NCBI GenBank assembly: GCA_020429495.1
Contig: JAGQLJ010000040.1
Coordinates: forward strand, 1-22,306
Source of the DNA: Candidatus Dojkabacteria bacterium
GTDB lineage: Bacteria; Patescibacteriota; Dojkabacteria; J137
Length of the DNA stretch: 22,306 bases
Direction: 5' to 3'
Shown: in pieces, positions 15,349 through 21,576 of the stretch
Layout of the letters: every line of letters starts with the position of its first letter
Numbering within the stretch: position 1 is the stretch's first letter
Program-made: the position numbers and the translations under genes
Notes under the pieces: generated by a model
Databases searched by the model: none
Told to the model about the DNA's origin: nothing
What the model saw: only the letters and a program-made list of their open reading frames with translations

Positions 15349-16494
15349 TTAGTTTATAGATCGAATCATCTGAAGTTCTTCATTCGTTTTAATTGCTAAG
15401 ACTTTTACACCTTCTAAAGAAATATCTAGAAAGTCAGGCACATCTATTTGTCCTGTGTTTTTAGATTCATCATATTTTATTCCTAAAACAGAGAGCTTTT
15501 CCAAAATCATTTTTCTAATTACATCTGAGCCACTTCCAACTCCACCTGTAAACACAATTGCGTCAATTCCTTCAAGCATTACAAAAAAGTTTGCAATAAA
15601 TTCAACAATTTTATTTATATACATATCAATTGCAAGCTTTGCTCTTTCATTTGTTGAGTAATCTTGTAGCAATTGCTTCATATTATTTGTATAGCCAGAG
15701 ATTCCAAGCAGTCCACTCTCATTATTTAGTAGCCTTGTTATTTCTTCATCATTTAAGCCCAGTTTCTTTTTTATAAATATTACTGCACTATAGTCAATCT
15801 CCCCAGATCTTGTGGCCATTATTAAATTTTCTTCTGGTGAAAACCCAAAACTTGTTGCAATACTAGAACCATCTTTAATAGCACAAATGCTTGAACCAGA
15901 ACCTAAATGACAAGCAATAACTCTTGAATAATTATTTTCTGCTAATCTATTTTTTATAAATTCATAAGAAATTCCATGAAAACCAAATTTTCTAACTTTT
16001 ATATTTTCGTAATATCCGTATGGCAATCCATACAAAAAGTTTTCTTTTGGCATTGTTAAATGAAATGATGTGTCAAACACTCCAAACTGTTTTATATTTG
16101 GATAAAGTGAAGCAATCTTTTTTACAATCTCAAGTGCCCTTGGATTATGCAAAGGAGCATAGTCATTAAACTTCTCGATTTCTGAAATTGTTTCTGCGGT
16201 TAGCTCAGTTGGTTTATTAAATTTTTCGCCACCATGAACAATTCTATGAATAATTTTTTCAATTTTGTCTGGAGTAATTTGCATTTGTTCAGCAATCAAA
16301 TTAAAAAAGAACTGCACTGAATTTGAATAATCAAGTTCTGTAATTTCTTGCTCAATATTTTGATTATTTAATTCTGCCTCTAGCTTATAATTACCTTCAG
16401 AGTAATTTTTGAAATGAAAAGAAGCAATAGAGTTTTCACTTTCAAAAATTTGGATTTTTATGCTTGAAGATCCTGAGTTGATGGTTATAATCAT
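15349..16494 (-). CDS. ackA: Acetate kinase
   Basis: Converts acetyl phosphate and ADP to acetate and ATP, the substrate-level phosphorylation step of fermentation. The 381-residue product has the ASKHA-fold start IITINSGSSSIK (2-13), HRIVHGGE (83-90, Arg84), GVFDTSFH (138-145, Asp141), FGFHGISYEF (170-179, His173) and HLGSGSSICAI (196-206). MATRSGEID (226-234, Arg229), FTGGVGSGSD (315-324) and the terminal TNEELQMI (370-377, Glu373) follow. All expected catalytic positions are present. It is slightly shorter than the usual about 400. No phosphotransacetylase is adjacent. It ends 58 bases before the exporter start and is divergent from the 16527 gene. Confidence 0.96.
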   Translation of the reverse strand: MIITINSGSSSIKIQIFESENSIASFHFKNYSEGNYKLEAELNNQNIEQEITELDYSNSVQFFFNLIAEQMQITPDKIEKIIHRIVHGGEKFNKPTELTAETISEIEKFNDYAPLHNPRALEIVKKIASLYPNIKQFGVFDTSFHLTMPKENFLYGLPYGYYENIKVRKFGFHGISYEFIKNRLAENNYSRVIACHLGSGSSICAIKDGSSIATSFGFSPEENLIMATRSGEIDYSAVIFIKKKLGLNDEEITRLLNNESGLLGISGYTNNMKQLLQDYSTNERAKLAIDMYINKIVEFIANFFVMLEGIDAIVFTGGVGSGSDVIRKMILEKLSVLGIKYDESKNTGQIDVPDFLDISLEGVKVLAIKTNEELQMIRSIN

Positions 16495-16526
16495 GCGGAA
16501 ATATTTAAACTAATATAGCTTAGCAT

Positions 16527-17051
16527 ATGGACGATGAAGGCGCGAGTCTGGAATCTAATGATGATTCTAATGTTACTCCTGAAATACTAGTGCAGTTTAT
16601 ATCACTTTCAATTGCACTTATAAATTTGGGACAAAAAATTGAACATGAAGAACAAATTCCGATTCTTTACAAAATTGAAAACGTATTAATCAATCAATTT
16701 CCTGATATTGAAGGACCATATCCAAAAGAAATGAAAATAGATATCGGGCTTGCATTTAGTGCTGCAAGAACTTTAAACATAATGAAACAATATCAAAACA
16801 GACAAATTGCAACGAACTATGACGAATTCGGAGGAGTCCACTTTAATGGTATAAACGTACCTAATAGATTTCTTGATTCCGTTATTGGCACTATTTCAAT
16901 CTCATCAGAAATTTTAAATATGACTACCAGTAGTATTGTCTTAATGAAGAAGATTGAAGATGCAGTAACGAGTCATGGCTACAATACGGTCAATTTTTAT
17001 AGCGATCTAGATAATCTAAAATTGTATTTTTTCATTTATAAAATAAAATGA
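16527..17051 (+). CDS. Protein of unknown function, first of a tandem pair
   Basis: Unrecognised 174-residue soluble protein. An acidic N-terminal tail (MDDEGASLESNDDSN) precedes a helical body (EILVQFISLSIALINLGQKIEHEEQ), then VLINQFPDIEGPYP, and a C-terminus ending in a strand-rich KLYFFIYKIK. The next gene starts inside its stop codon (ATGA at 17048-17051), so the two proteins are translationally coupled. The order of features (acidic tail, helix, INxFPxI segment, final hydrophobic strand) is shared with the following protein, so they may be old tandem duplicates. Only a weak -10-like TATAGC lies 7 bases before the ATG. Confidence 0.6.
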   Translation: MDDEGASLESNDDSNVTPEILVQFISLSIALINLGQKIEHEEQIPILYKIENVLINQFPDIEGPYPKEMKIDIGLAFSAARTLNIMKQYQNRQIATNYDEFGGVHFNGINVPNRFLDSVIGTISISSEILNMTTSSIVLMKKIEDAVTSHGYNTVNFYSDLDNLKLYFFIYKIK

Positions 17052-17623
17052 TCGATGAACAAAATACTAATCACTATGATGATATGTTCTCTGTAGAAGA
17101 CAGAATGTTTATGTGCCTTGGAAGTCTCTCAGACTATATTGACCAGAATATGGATCTAAATGCCGCTAAAGTTAGCATAGCTTTAGACACAGAACATGCT
17201 TCAATTAATAATTTTCCACAAATTGATTTAGTAGATTTACCCAATGGTTTTGTTTCTAAATTTCAGTCAATTTTAAACAGACTAAAAAACCCGTTGGTAA
17301 ATGTAGGATTAGAACCTATTTGTAATGATTCACTCCAAAACATATCAAAACCACCATTTTTGTTTACAAACTTATTAAATGAAATAAAGCAATATGCTGA
17401 CTTCATGTTCTTTTCAGTAGACGTGGATTATAGCGATGCTATTTTGGCAGATAAGAATATATACCAGCTTAATTCAAAAATCATAACCGAATTACTTGAC
17501 TATATATGTGAGGATTTTCCAATCGCAGATTTGAGTATTGTGCCTTTTAATTATGACCAGCACAAGATAAAATTCTACGTTGTATGTGTTATTGCAAATC
17601 CTTTGAATGTATACAAAGCCTAA
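17048..17623 (+). CDS. Protein of unknown function, second of a tandem pair
   Basis: Unrecognised 191-residue soluble protein with an acidic start (MIDEQNTNHYDDMFSVED), a helical first half, SINNFPQIDLVDLP near 53-66, a middle with two further helices, and a terminal strand HKIKFYVVCVIANP. It overlaps the preceding gene by four bases and the 5-formyltetrahydrofolate cyclo-ligase gene by 17 bases, so all three are one transcription unit. This links it to the folate block by position only. The weak similarity to the preceding protein is described in the findings. No catalytic motif is visible. Confidence 0.6.
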   Translation: MIDEQNTNHYDDMFSVEDRMFMCLGSLSDYIDQNMDLNAAKVSIALDTEHASINNFPQIDLVDLPNGFVSKFQSILNRLKNPLVNVGLEPICNDSLQNISKPPFLFTNLLNEIKQYADFMFFSVDVDYSDAILADKNIYQLNSKIITELLDYICEDFPIADLSIVPFNYDQHKIKFYVVCVIANPLNVYKA

Positions 17624-18071
17624 TCTAAGAGATTATTTTAAAAAGCTTCAATTTCAAACAAAATATAATTTAGATACTTTGCTTGGTAAAATATATTCAC
17701 AATGTTTCGATTCAGGTACTCAGGTTTTTATCTATCAATCTCTTAAAAATGAAGTTCCAACCAAAGAAATTATTAATTACTTCATCCAAAACAATATTCA
17801 AGTTTTTGTTCCAGATAAAAAAGCGGTGGATGTAAAACCTTTAAATCAGGTAAACCCAATTCCTGATTATGAAAACATGCTAGCTATTGTTCCAGGCCTT
17901 GCTTTTACAAAAGATGGTAAGCGTTTGGGTAGAGGTGGTGGCTGGTACGACAAATTTTTTGCAATGCATAAAGTTAAAAGAAAGATTGGCCTGTGCTTTA
18001 AAGAACAAATTCTGAAAGATTTACCTATTGAAGAATATGACGTGTTTATGGATGAAGTTATTACAGTCTAA
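17607..18071 (+). CDS. 5-formyltetrahydrofolate cyclo-ligase (short form)
   Basis: ATP-dependent enzyme that turns 5-formyl-THF back into 5,10-methenyl-THF, keeping the folate pool active for ThyA and purine synthesis. The 154-residue product is short for the family (about 180-200) but keeps the essential parts: LRDYFKKLQ near the N-terminus, IYQSLKNEVPTKEII (42-56), FVPD (67-70), and the signature IVPGLAFTKDGKRLGRGGGWYDKF (94-117) that forms the nucleotide and folate site. The ATG lies 17 bases inside the end of the previous gene. The 3' end overlaps the convergent DHFR gene by 11 bases. The short N-terminal region seems native, since no better upstream start is in frame. Confidence 0.88.
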   Translation: MYTKPNLRDYFKKLQFQTKYNLDTLLGKIYSQCFDSGTQVFIYQSLKNEVPTKEIINYFIQNNIQVFVPDKKAVDVKPLNQVNPIPDYENMLAIVPGLAFTKDGKRLGRGGGWYDKFFAMHKVKRKIGLCFKEQILKDLPIEEYDVFMDEVITV

Positions 18072-18555
18072 CTAGAGTTTTATATTTAAATTCAACATCG
18101 CTTTTACTGCTTCTCTGCCAATTGGTTTCATCTTCTACTTTCCATTTAGATTTATTAAATTCTGGAAAGAATGCATCTCCTTCATACTCTCCCTTAACAA
18201 TTGTTAAATACATTTTATTAACTAAGTTGCCTTTGAGAGCTTGCTCAAAAACTGCGCCTCCTCCAATAATAAAAACTTCTTCATCAAGCTCTACTGCTTC
18301 AACAATAGCTTCTTCTAGCGAGCCAACAACCTCAGCATCATCTAATTTATAATCAGACTGTCTTGTTAAAACAAAATTAGTTCTACCAGGAAGTGCTTTA
18401 CCCAAAGCTTCATAACTTTTCCTCCCCATTATTACTGGATGTCCAGAAGTAATCTTTCTAAATCTTTTTAGATCTTCAGGTATTGACCATTGTAGTTCCT
18501 GGTTATTGCCAATTACTCTGTTTTTTTCTGCAAAAGCACAAATTATATTAATCAT
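18061..18555 (-). CDS. folA: Dihydrofolate reductase
   Basis: Reduces dihydrofolate to tetrahydrofolate with NADPH, regenerating the folate oxidised by ThyA. The 164-residue product is standard length. Motifs seen: AFAEKNRVIGNN (7-18), WSIPEDLKRF (23-32) with Asp28 in the catalytic acid position, VIMGRKSYEALGKALPGRTNFVLTR (41-65), and VFIIGGGAVFEQAL (94-107) for NADPH binding. The C-terminal EFKYKTLVRL strand is present. It lies downstream of thyA on the same strand, separated by a 131-base gap that contains a cloverleaf repeat. A TATAAT 5 bases before its ATG suggests its own leaderless transcript. Its end overlaps the cyclo-ligase gene. Confidence 0.96.
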   Translation of the reverse strand: MINIICAFAEKNRVIGNNQELQWSIPEDLKRFRKITSGHPVIMGRKSYEALGKALPGRTNFVLTRQSDYKLDDAEVVGSLEEAIVEAVELDEEVFIIGGGAVFEQALKGNLVNKMYLTIVKGEYEGDAFFPEFNKSKWKVEDETNWQRSSKSDVEFKYKTLVRL

Positions 18556-18560
18556 ATTTT

Positions 18561-18566
18561 ATTATA
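18561..18566 (-). promoter_or_regulatory. -10 box of folA
   Basis: Minus-strand TATAAT followed by five bases (AAAAT) and the ATG, implying a leaderless folA message. No TTGACA-like box occurs at 17 bases. The upstream flank is the palindromic repeat. Confidence 0.5.
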
Positions 18567-18575
18567 AGATAGTTA

Positions 18576-18680
18576 TGTCAGTTCGAGTAGAAATTTCAAC
18601 GAGTTGAAATTTCATATCGAGAACTAACTACACTTCTCGATACACCATGAAGTATTAACTTCACGGCACTCGAAGTGACA
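18576..18680. repeat. Cloverleaf palindromic repeat, copy 2 (permuted)
   Basis: Built from the same unit as the 2300-2394 element but with the halves in the opposite order. Outer arms TGTCAGTTCGAGT (18576-18588) and ACTCGAAGTGACA (18668-18680) pair with one G-G mismatch (18581/18675). Inner arms ATATCGAGAA (18614-18623) and TTCTCGATAC (18634-18643) pair across a 10-base loop, with one mismatch at the end. The two side hairpins are GAAATTTCAA/TTGAAATTTC (18590-18599/18604-18613) and TGAAGT/ACTTCA (18648-18653/18658-18663). The side-hairpin sequences differ from those of copy 1. The element fills the thyA-folA gap. Confidence 0.9.
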
Positions 18681-18686
18681 AGAACA

Positions 18687-19517
18687 CTAAACTGCCATAT
18701 CTGCTTTTATAGGTGGATGATAGTCATACTCTTTCAGCTTAATATCACTCATACTAAATTTATCTATATCCTTTATTTCTGGATTTAACCATAACTCAGG
18801 TGGATTATATGGTTTTCTAGATAATTGCTCTTGTACTTGCTCTATATGGTTTTCATAAATATGTGCATCTCCAATAACATGAATAAATTCTTTAGGCTCT
18901 AAATTTGTTACTTGTGCAATCATTGCTAGCAAAAGTGAGTAAGATGCAATATTAAAAGGAACACCTAAAAACATATCTGCGCTTCTTTGATACATCTGTA
19001 AAGATAAATATTTGTTTTCTTCTACATAAAATTGAAACATAATATGACAAGGAGGCAATGCCATTTCATCAATTTCTCCAGGATTCCATGCACTAACAAT
19101 TATTCTTCTATCAGTTGGTTTAGTTTTTATTCGCTCAATTGCATTTTTTATTTGATCAATTTCAGTCCCATCAGGTGTTCTCCAACTTCTCCATTGCACA
19201 CCATATACTCTACCAACATCTCCATCAAATTTAGCTTTTGGCTTCCAATAATCTGCCTTAGCATTTGCATCCCAAATTTTTGATCCAAGCTCATTTAGCC
19301 TTTTATAATCACTACTTCCTTCCAAAAACCAAAGCAATTCAGCTTTTAAAGATTTAAAGAATAGTTTCTTTGTTGTAAGAGCTGGGAAACCTTCTCTTAA
19401 ATCGTACCTAGCCTGCATTCCAAAAACACCAATTGTGTCTACTCCAGTTCTGTTTCCTCTTTTTTTACCATTATCTAAAACAAATTTAAGTTGTTCTAAG
19501 TAAGTTTTATCGTGCAT
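18687..19517 (-). CDS. thyA: Thymidylate synthase
   Basis: Methylates dUMP to dTMP using 5,10-methylene-THF, producing dihydrofolate for FolA. The 276-residue product is of the classical ThyA type: GNRTG with Arg23 (21-25), FPALTTKK (44-51), LLWFLEGSSD (61-70), VYGVQWR (104-110), DRRIIVSAWNPGEIDEMALPPCH (136-158) with the nucleophile Cys157, LQMYQRSADMFLGVPFNIASY (173-193), GDAHIYENH (216-224), and the C-terminal PPIKADMAV. It is first of the thyA-folA pair on the minus strand. No convincing promoter boxes lie just upstream. The repeat element begins 6 bases after the stop. Confidence 0.97.
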   Translation of the reverse strand: MHDKTYLEQLKFVLDNGKKRGNRTGVDTIGVFGMQARYDLREGFPALTTKKLFFKSLKAELLWFLEGSSDYKRLNELGSKIWDANAKADYWKPKAKFDGDVGRVYGVQWRSWRTPDGTEIDQIKNAIERIKTKPTDRRIIVSAWNPGEIDEMALPPCHIMFQFYVEENKYLSLQMYQRSADMFLGVPFNIASYSLLLAMIAQVTNLEPKEFIHVIGDAHIYENHIEQVQEQLSRKPYNPPELWLNPEIKDIDKFSMSDIKLKEYDYHPPIKADMAV

Positions 19518-19583
19518 ATTTTGAAATTAACTTCTAAACTATCTCTTGTTTAAATAAAACTTTCAATACCCAAATTTTAATTT

Positions 19584-19611
19584 TTGTGTGTACAAATTTG
19601 CGTGGTAGAAT
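19584..19611 (+). promoter_or_regulatory. Extended -10 promoter of the 19632-dcd operon
   Basis: TTGTGT (19584-19589), a 16-base spacer, then TAGAAT (19606-19611) preceded by TGG, matching the design at 7778-7805. A second TATAAT at 19614-19619 could also serve. Either gives a leader of only about 6-13 bases before the ATG at 19632. Confidence 0.5.
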
Positions 19612-19631
19612 TTTATAATTAAACAATTATT

Positions 19632-20216
19632 ATGATTGATGACTTTGATTCAGATAGCCTTCCTGATAATGTAGATCCTGATGATCTTTATCATGAAGAG
19701 CCCAATACGTATATTTCAGCAAATGCAATATATGATAAGGTAGTTCAATCTCCTAAAATTGGGCCTCAACGATTTGAAATCGCAGACAGTACTTTTTTAG
19801 AGATTGAATTAGGCAAGATTAGAAATACAGATAATATGGAATGTGTTGGTATGATACGTGTAGACGACTATGAATTTGACATTTTTTCAGAAAATGCAGG
19901 GCTAAATTTTGCAGCAGGTATTGGTGACAACCTAACAAAAAAAGGATTCATACTTCCTACTCATATTGATTACCCCGAACATATACTCACAGTTTCATAT
20001 AATAATTTAAATATCGAAATTCATCTTGGGAATAAACAAATCGGAGATCATGAAGGTTTAGATGATTATAGATATATAAAAGTATTTGTAAAAGAGTTGG
20101 ATAGTATTCCGATAAAAAATACAAACAATAAAGCTCTTGAATCATTAAAGCAATTAATTGACGTAATAAATATGACTGCTGAACCTATTCTTTCCTACTT
20201 AGAGTCAATAGATTAA
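19632..20216 (+). CDS. Protein of unknown function upstream of dcd
   Basis: Unrecognised 194-residue soluble protein. Its N-terminus is strikingly acidic (MIDDFDSDSLPDNVDPDDLYHEEP), then a beta-rich body follows (LEIELGKIRNT, VGMIRVDDYEFDIF, HILTVSYNNLNIEIHLGN, YRYIKVFVKELDSIP). A C-terminal helix follows (NKALESLKQLIDVINMTAEPILSYLES). No membrane segment is present. The dCTP deaminase-family gene starts one base after its stop, so the two are certainly co-transcribed and possibly coupled. A shared role in deoxynucleotide metabolism is only an inference from this. Confidence 0.65.
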   Translation: MIDDFDSDSLPDNVDPDDLYHEEPNTYISANAIYDKVVQSPKIGPQRFEIADSTFLEIELGKIRNTDNMECVGMIRVDDYEFDIFSENAGLNFAAGIGDNLTKKGFILPTHIDYPEHILTVSYNNLNIEIHLGNKQIGDHEGLDDYRYIKVFVKELDSIPIKNTNNKALESLKQLIDVINMTAEPILSYLESID

Positions 20217-20217
20217 T

Positions 20218-20778
20218 ATGATCTTATCCGACGGAGAAATAAAAAAAATGCTTTTATCTGGAGATTTAGTTTGCAGACCAATAACAGATGAATCTATTCA
20301 ACCAGCATCAATTGACTGTCGACTTGGAGATCACTTTCTTGTTGTAGACGATGCACATATGGAGAGTATTAGTTTGGGTGAAGAAATAAAATATAGAGAA
20401 ATAAAAACAAAATCAATAACGATTCCACCTCATTCATTTTTATTAGGAACCACAATGGAATATGTAGAGCTTCCAGATAACTTAATTGCCTTTGTTGAAG
20501 GAAGAAGTTCAATTGGAAGAATGGGTCTGTTTATTCAAAATGCTGGCTGGGTTGATCCTGGATTTAAAGGAAAGATTACACTTAAACTTTACAATGCAAA
20601 TTCACTGCCAATTAAGCTAGAGGCTGGGAGACGAATTTGTCAGTTTGTGTTTGGTAGAATGGGATTTAAAGCTGAAGTTCCATACGGAGCTCCTGGAAAG
20701 AAAAGTAAATATCAAGGACAAATGGATGCTGTTGGTAGCAGGGTTTTTAAGGATGTTGAAAACGATTCGAAAGAATAA
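20218..20778 (+). CDS. dcd: dCTP deaminase/dUTPase-family protein with substituted catalytic Glu
   Basis: Trimeric nucleotide-binding fold that in active members deaminates dCTP to dUTP, the precursor of dUMP for ThyA. The 186-residue product has QPASIDCRLGD (28-38), VEGRSSIGRMGLF (93-105) with the Ser97 and Arg101 equivalents of E. coli Ser111 and Arg115, NAGWVDPGFKGKITLKLYN (108-126), and the lid KYQGQMDAVGSR (164-175). The catalytic general base, Glu138 in E. coli in the LEFYN motif, aligns with Lys123 here (codon AAA at 20584-20586). All else looks intact. Either the deaminase is inactive, or the protein has another activity such as dUTP or dCTP hydrolysis or regulation. It starts one base after the previous stop. 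Its 3' end overlaps the convergent broken gene by 32 bases. Confidence 0.85.
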   Translation: MILSDGEIKKMLLSGDLVCRPITDESIQPASIDCRLGDHFLVVDDAHMESISLGEEIKYREIKTKSITIPPHSFLLGTTMEYVELPDNLIAFVEGRSSIGRMGLFIQNAGWVDPGFKGKITLKLYNANSLPIKLEAGRRICQFVFGRMGFKAEVPYGAPGKKSKYQGQMDAVGSRVFKDVENDSKE

Positions 20779-21525
20779 TTGAATTCAAAATTACGCTTGA
20801 AAGGGTTACAGGAGTCAGGTTAATTAGAGGTTTACTCTCTCTTATATAATAACTTGCATATAAATACCTAATCAGACTAGGCACTACACCAAAGGTATGT
20901 GTAAATTCTTTTTTTAATTGATTTTCATCATCTCTCGTACCACCATTTATACCAATTAACCCCGTTGCTTCTATAAATTTAACATTGTTCCAATTTCTTC
21001 TATTAAAAATTACTACAGTTGCTCTAGGATCAGCTTCTCTTAGACCATTTGCTATCTCTTCATTAATTGGAACATTCTCTAAAAAATCTAACAACCTAGT
21101 TTTGGAAACATTATATATTGGTGTATGAGAGCCTTCAGGATTAAATCCTAGATTAGCAATAATATAAGCAGCCTCAACCTGTTTCCTTCCTATAACAATC
21201 AAATCGTCGTTTGTAAGTAATGACTTTAGATCAAATAACGCGTGTCTTAGTTGTAGTGAATTAAATTGAAATATATCTCCTGGGTAATCATGTAATACTG
21301 CTTCGACAACTTCTGTAAAATTAACTAATCCTAAAATATGTGGATTTTCATATTTTCCAACAACAATACTTGTATCTTGCGTTGTAGCTTTTATCCTTAA
21401 CTGATTAGCCCTACAAACCTCTCTAAGTCCATTAATTGGAATAAACTTTCTACAATACTTTCTGCAGAATTAGTTATTGTACCGTTGGCAATTTCTCTTG
21501 GTTGTTCTTCAGGTTGATTGAGCAA
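20747..21525 (-). pseudogene. Unknown protein gene with interrupted reading frame
   Basis: A continuous minus-strand frame runs from 21469 down to the stop at 20747 (240 codons) and reads like a real protein, for example VVGKYENPHILGLVNF and ADPRATVVIFNRRNW. Its upstream part contains no ATG, GTG or TTG. The first such codon is a TTG at 21202, which would discard about 89 protein-like residues. A second frame opens with TTG at 21525, 14 bases after the expected transcription start. It reads NQPEEQPREIANGTITNSAES and stops at 21397, overlapping the main frame. One missing base between 21400 and 21469 would join them into an about 260-residue protein. I do not recognise the family. A frameshift mutation, a sequence error or a rare ATT start (for example at 21442) are the alternatives. 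Confidence 0.6.
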
Positions 21526-21545
21526 TTAACTTATATAACTGCGGG

Positions 21546-21573
21546 ATTATACCGTAGTAGTAGTGAGAATCAA
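21546..21573 (-). promoter_or_regulatory. Promoter of the frame-interrupted gene
   Basis: Minus strand TTGATT (21568-21573), a 16-base spacer, then TATAAT (21546-21551). The -35 box ends 4 bases from the stop codon of the kinase-like gene, so this gene has its own promoter. The start would fall near 21539. Confidence 0.55.
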
Positions 21574-21576
21574 AAG

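Noticed and set aside
21400..21469. Programmed -1 ribosomal frameshift in the broken gene
   Set aside because: No X-XXY-YYZ slippery heptamer in the required frame, and no clear downstream pseudoknot. A simple indel is more likely.
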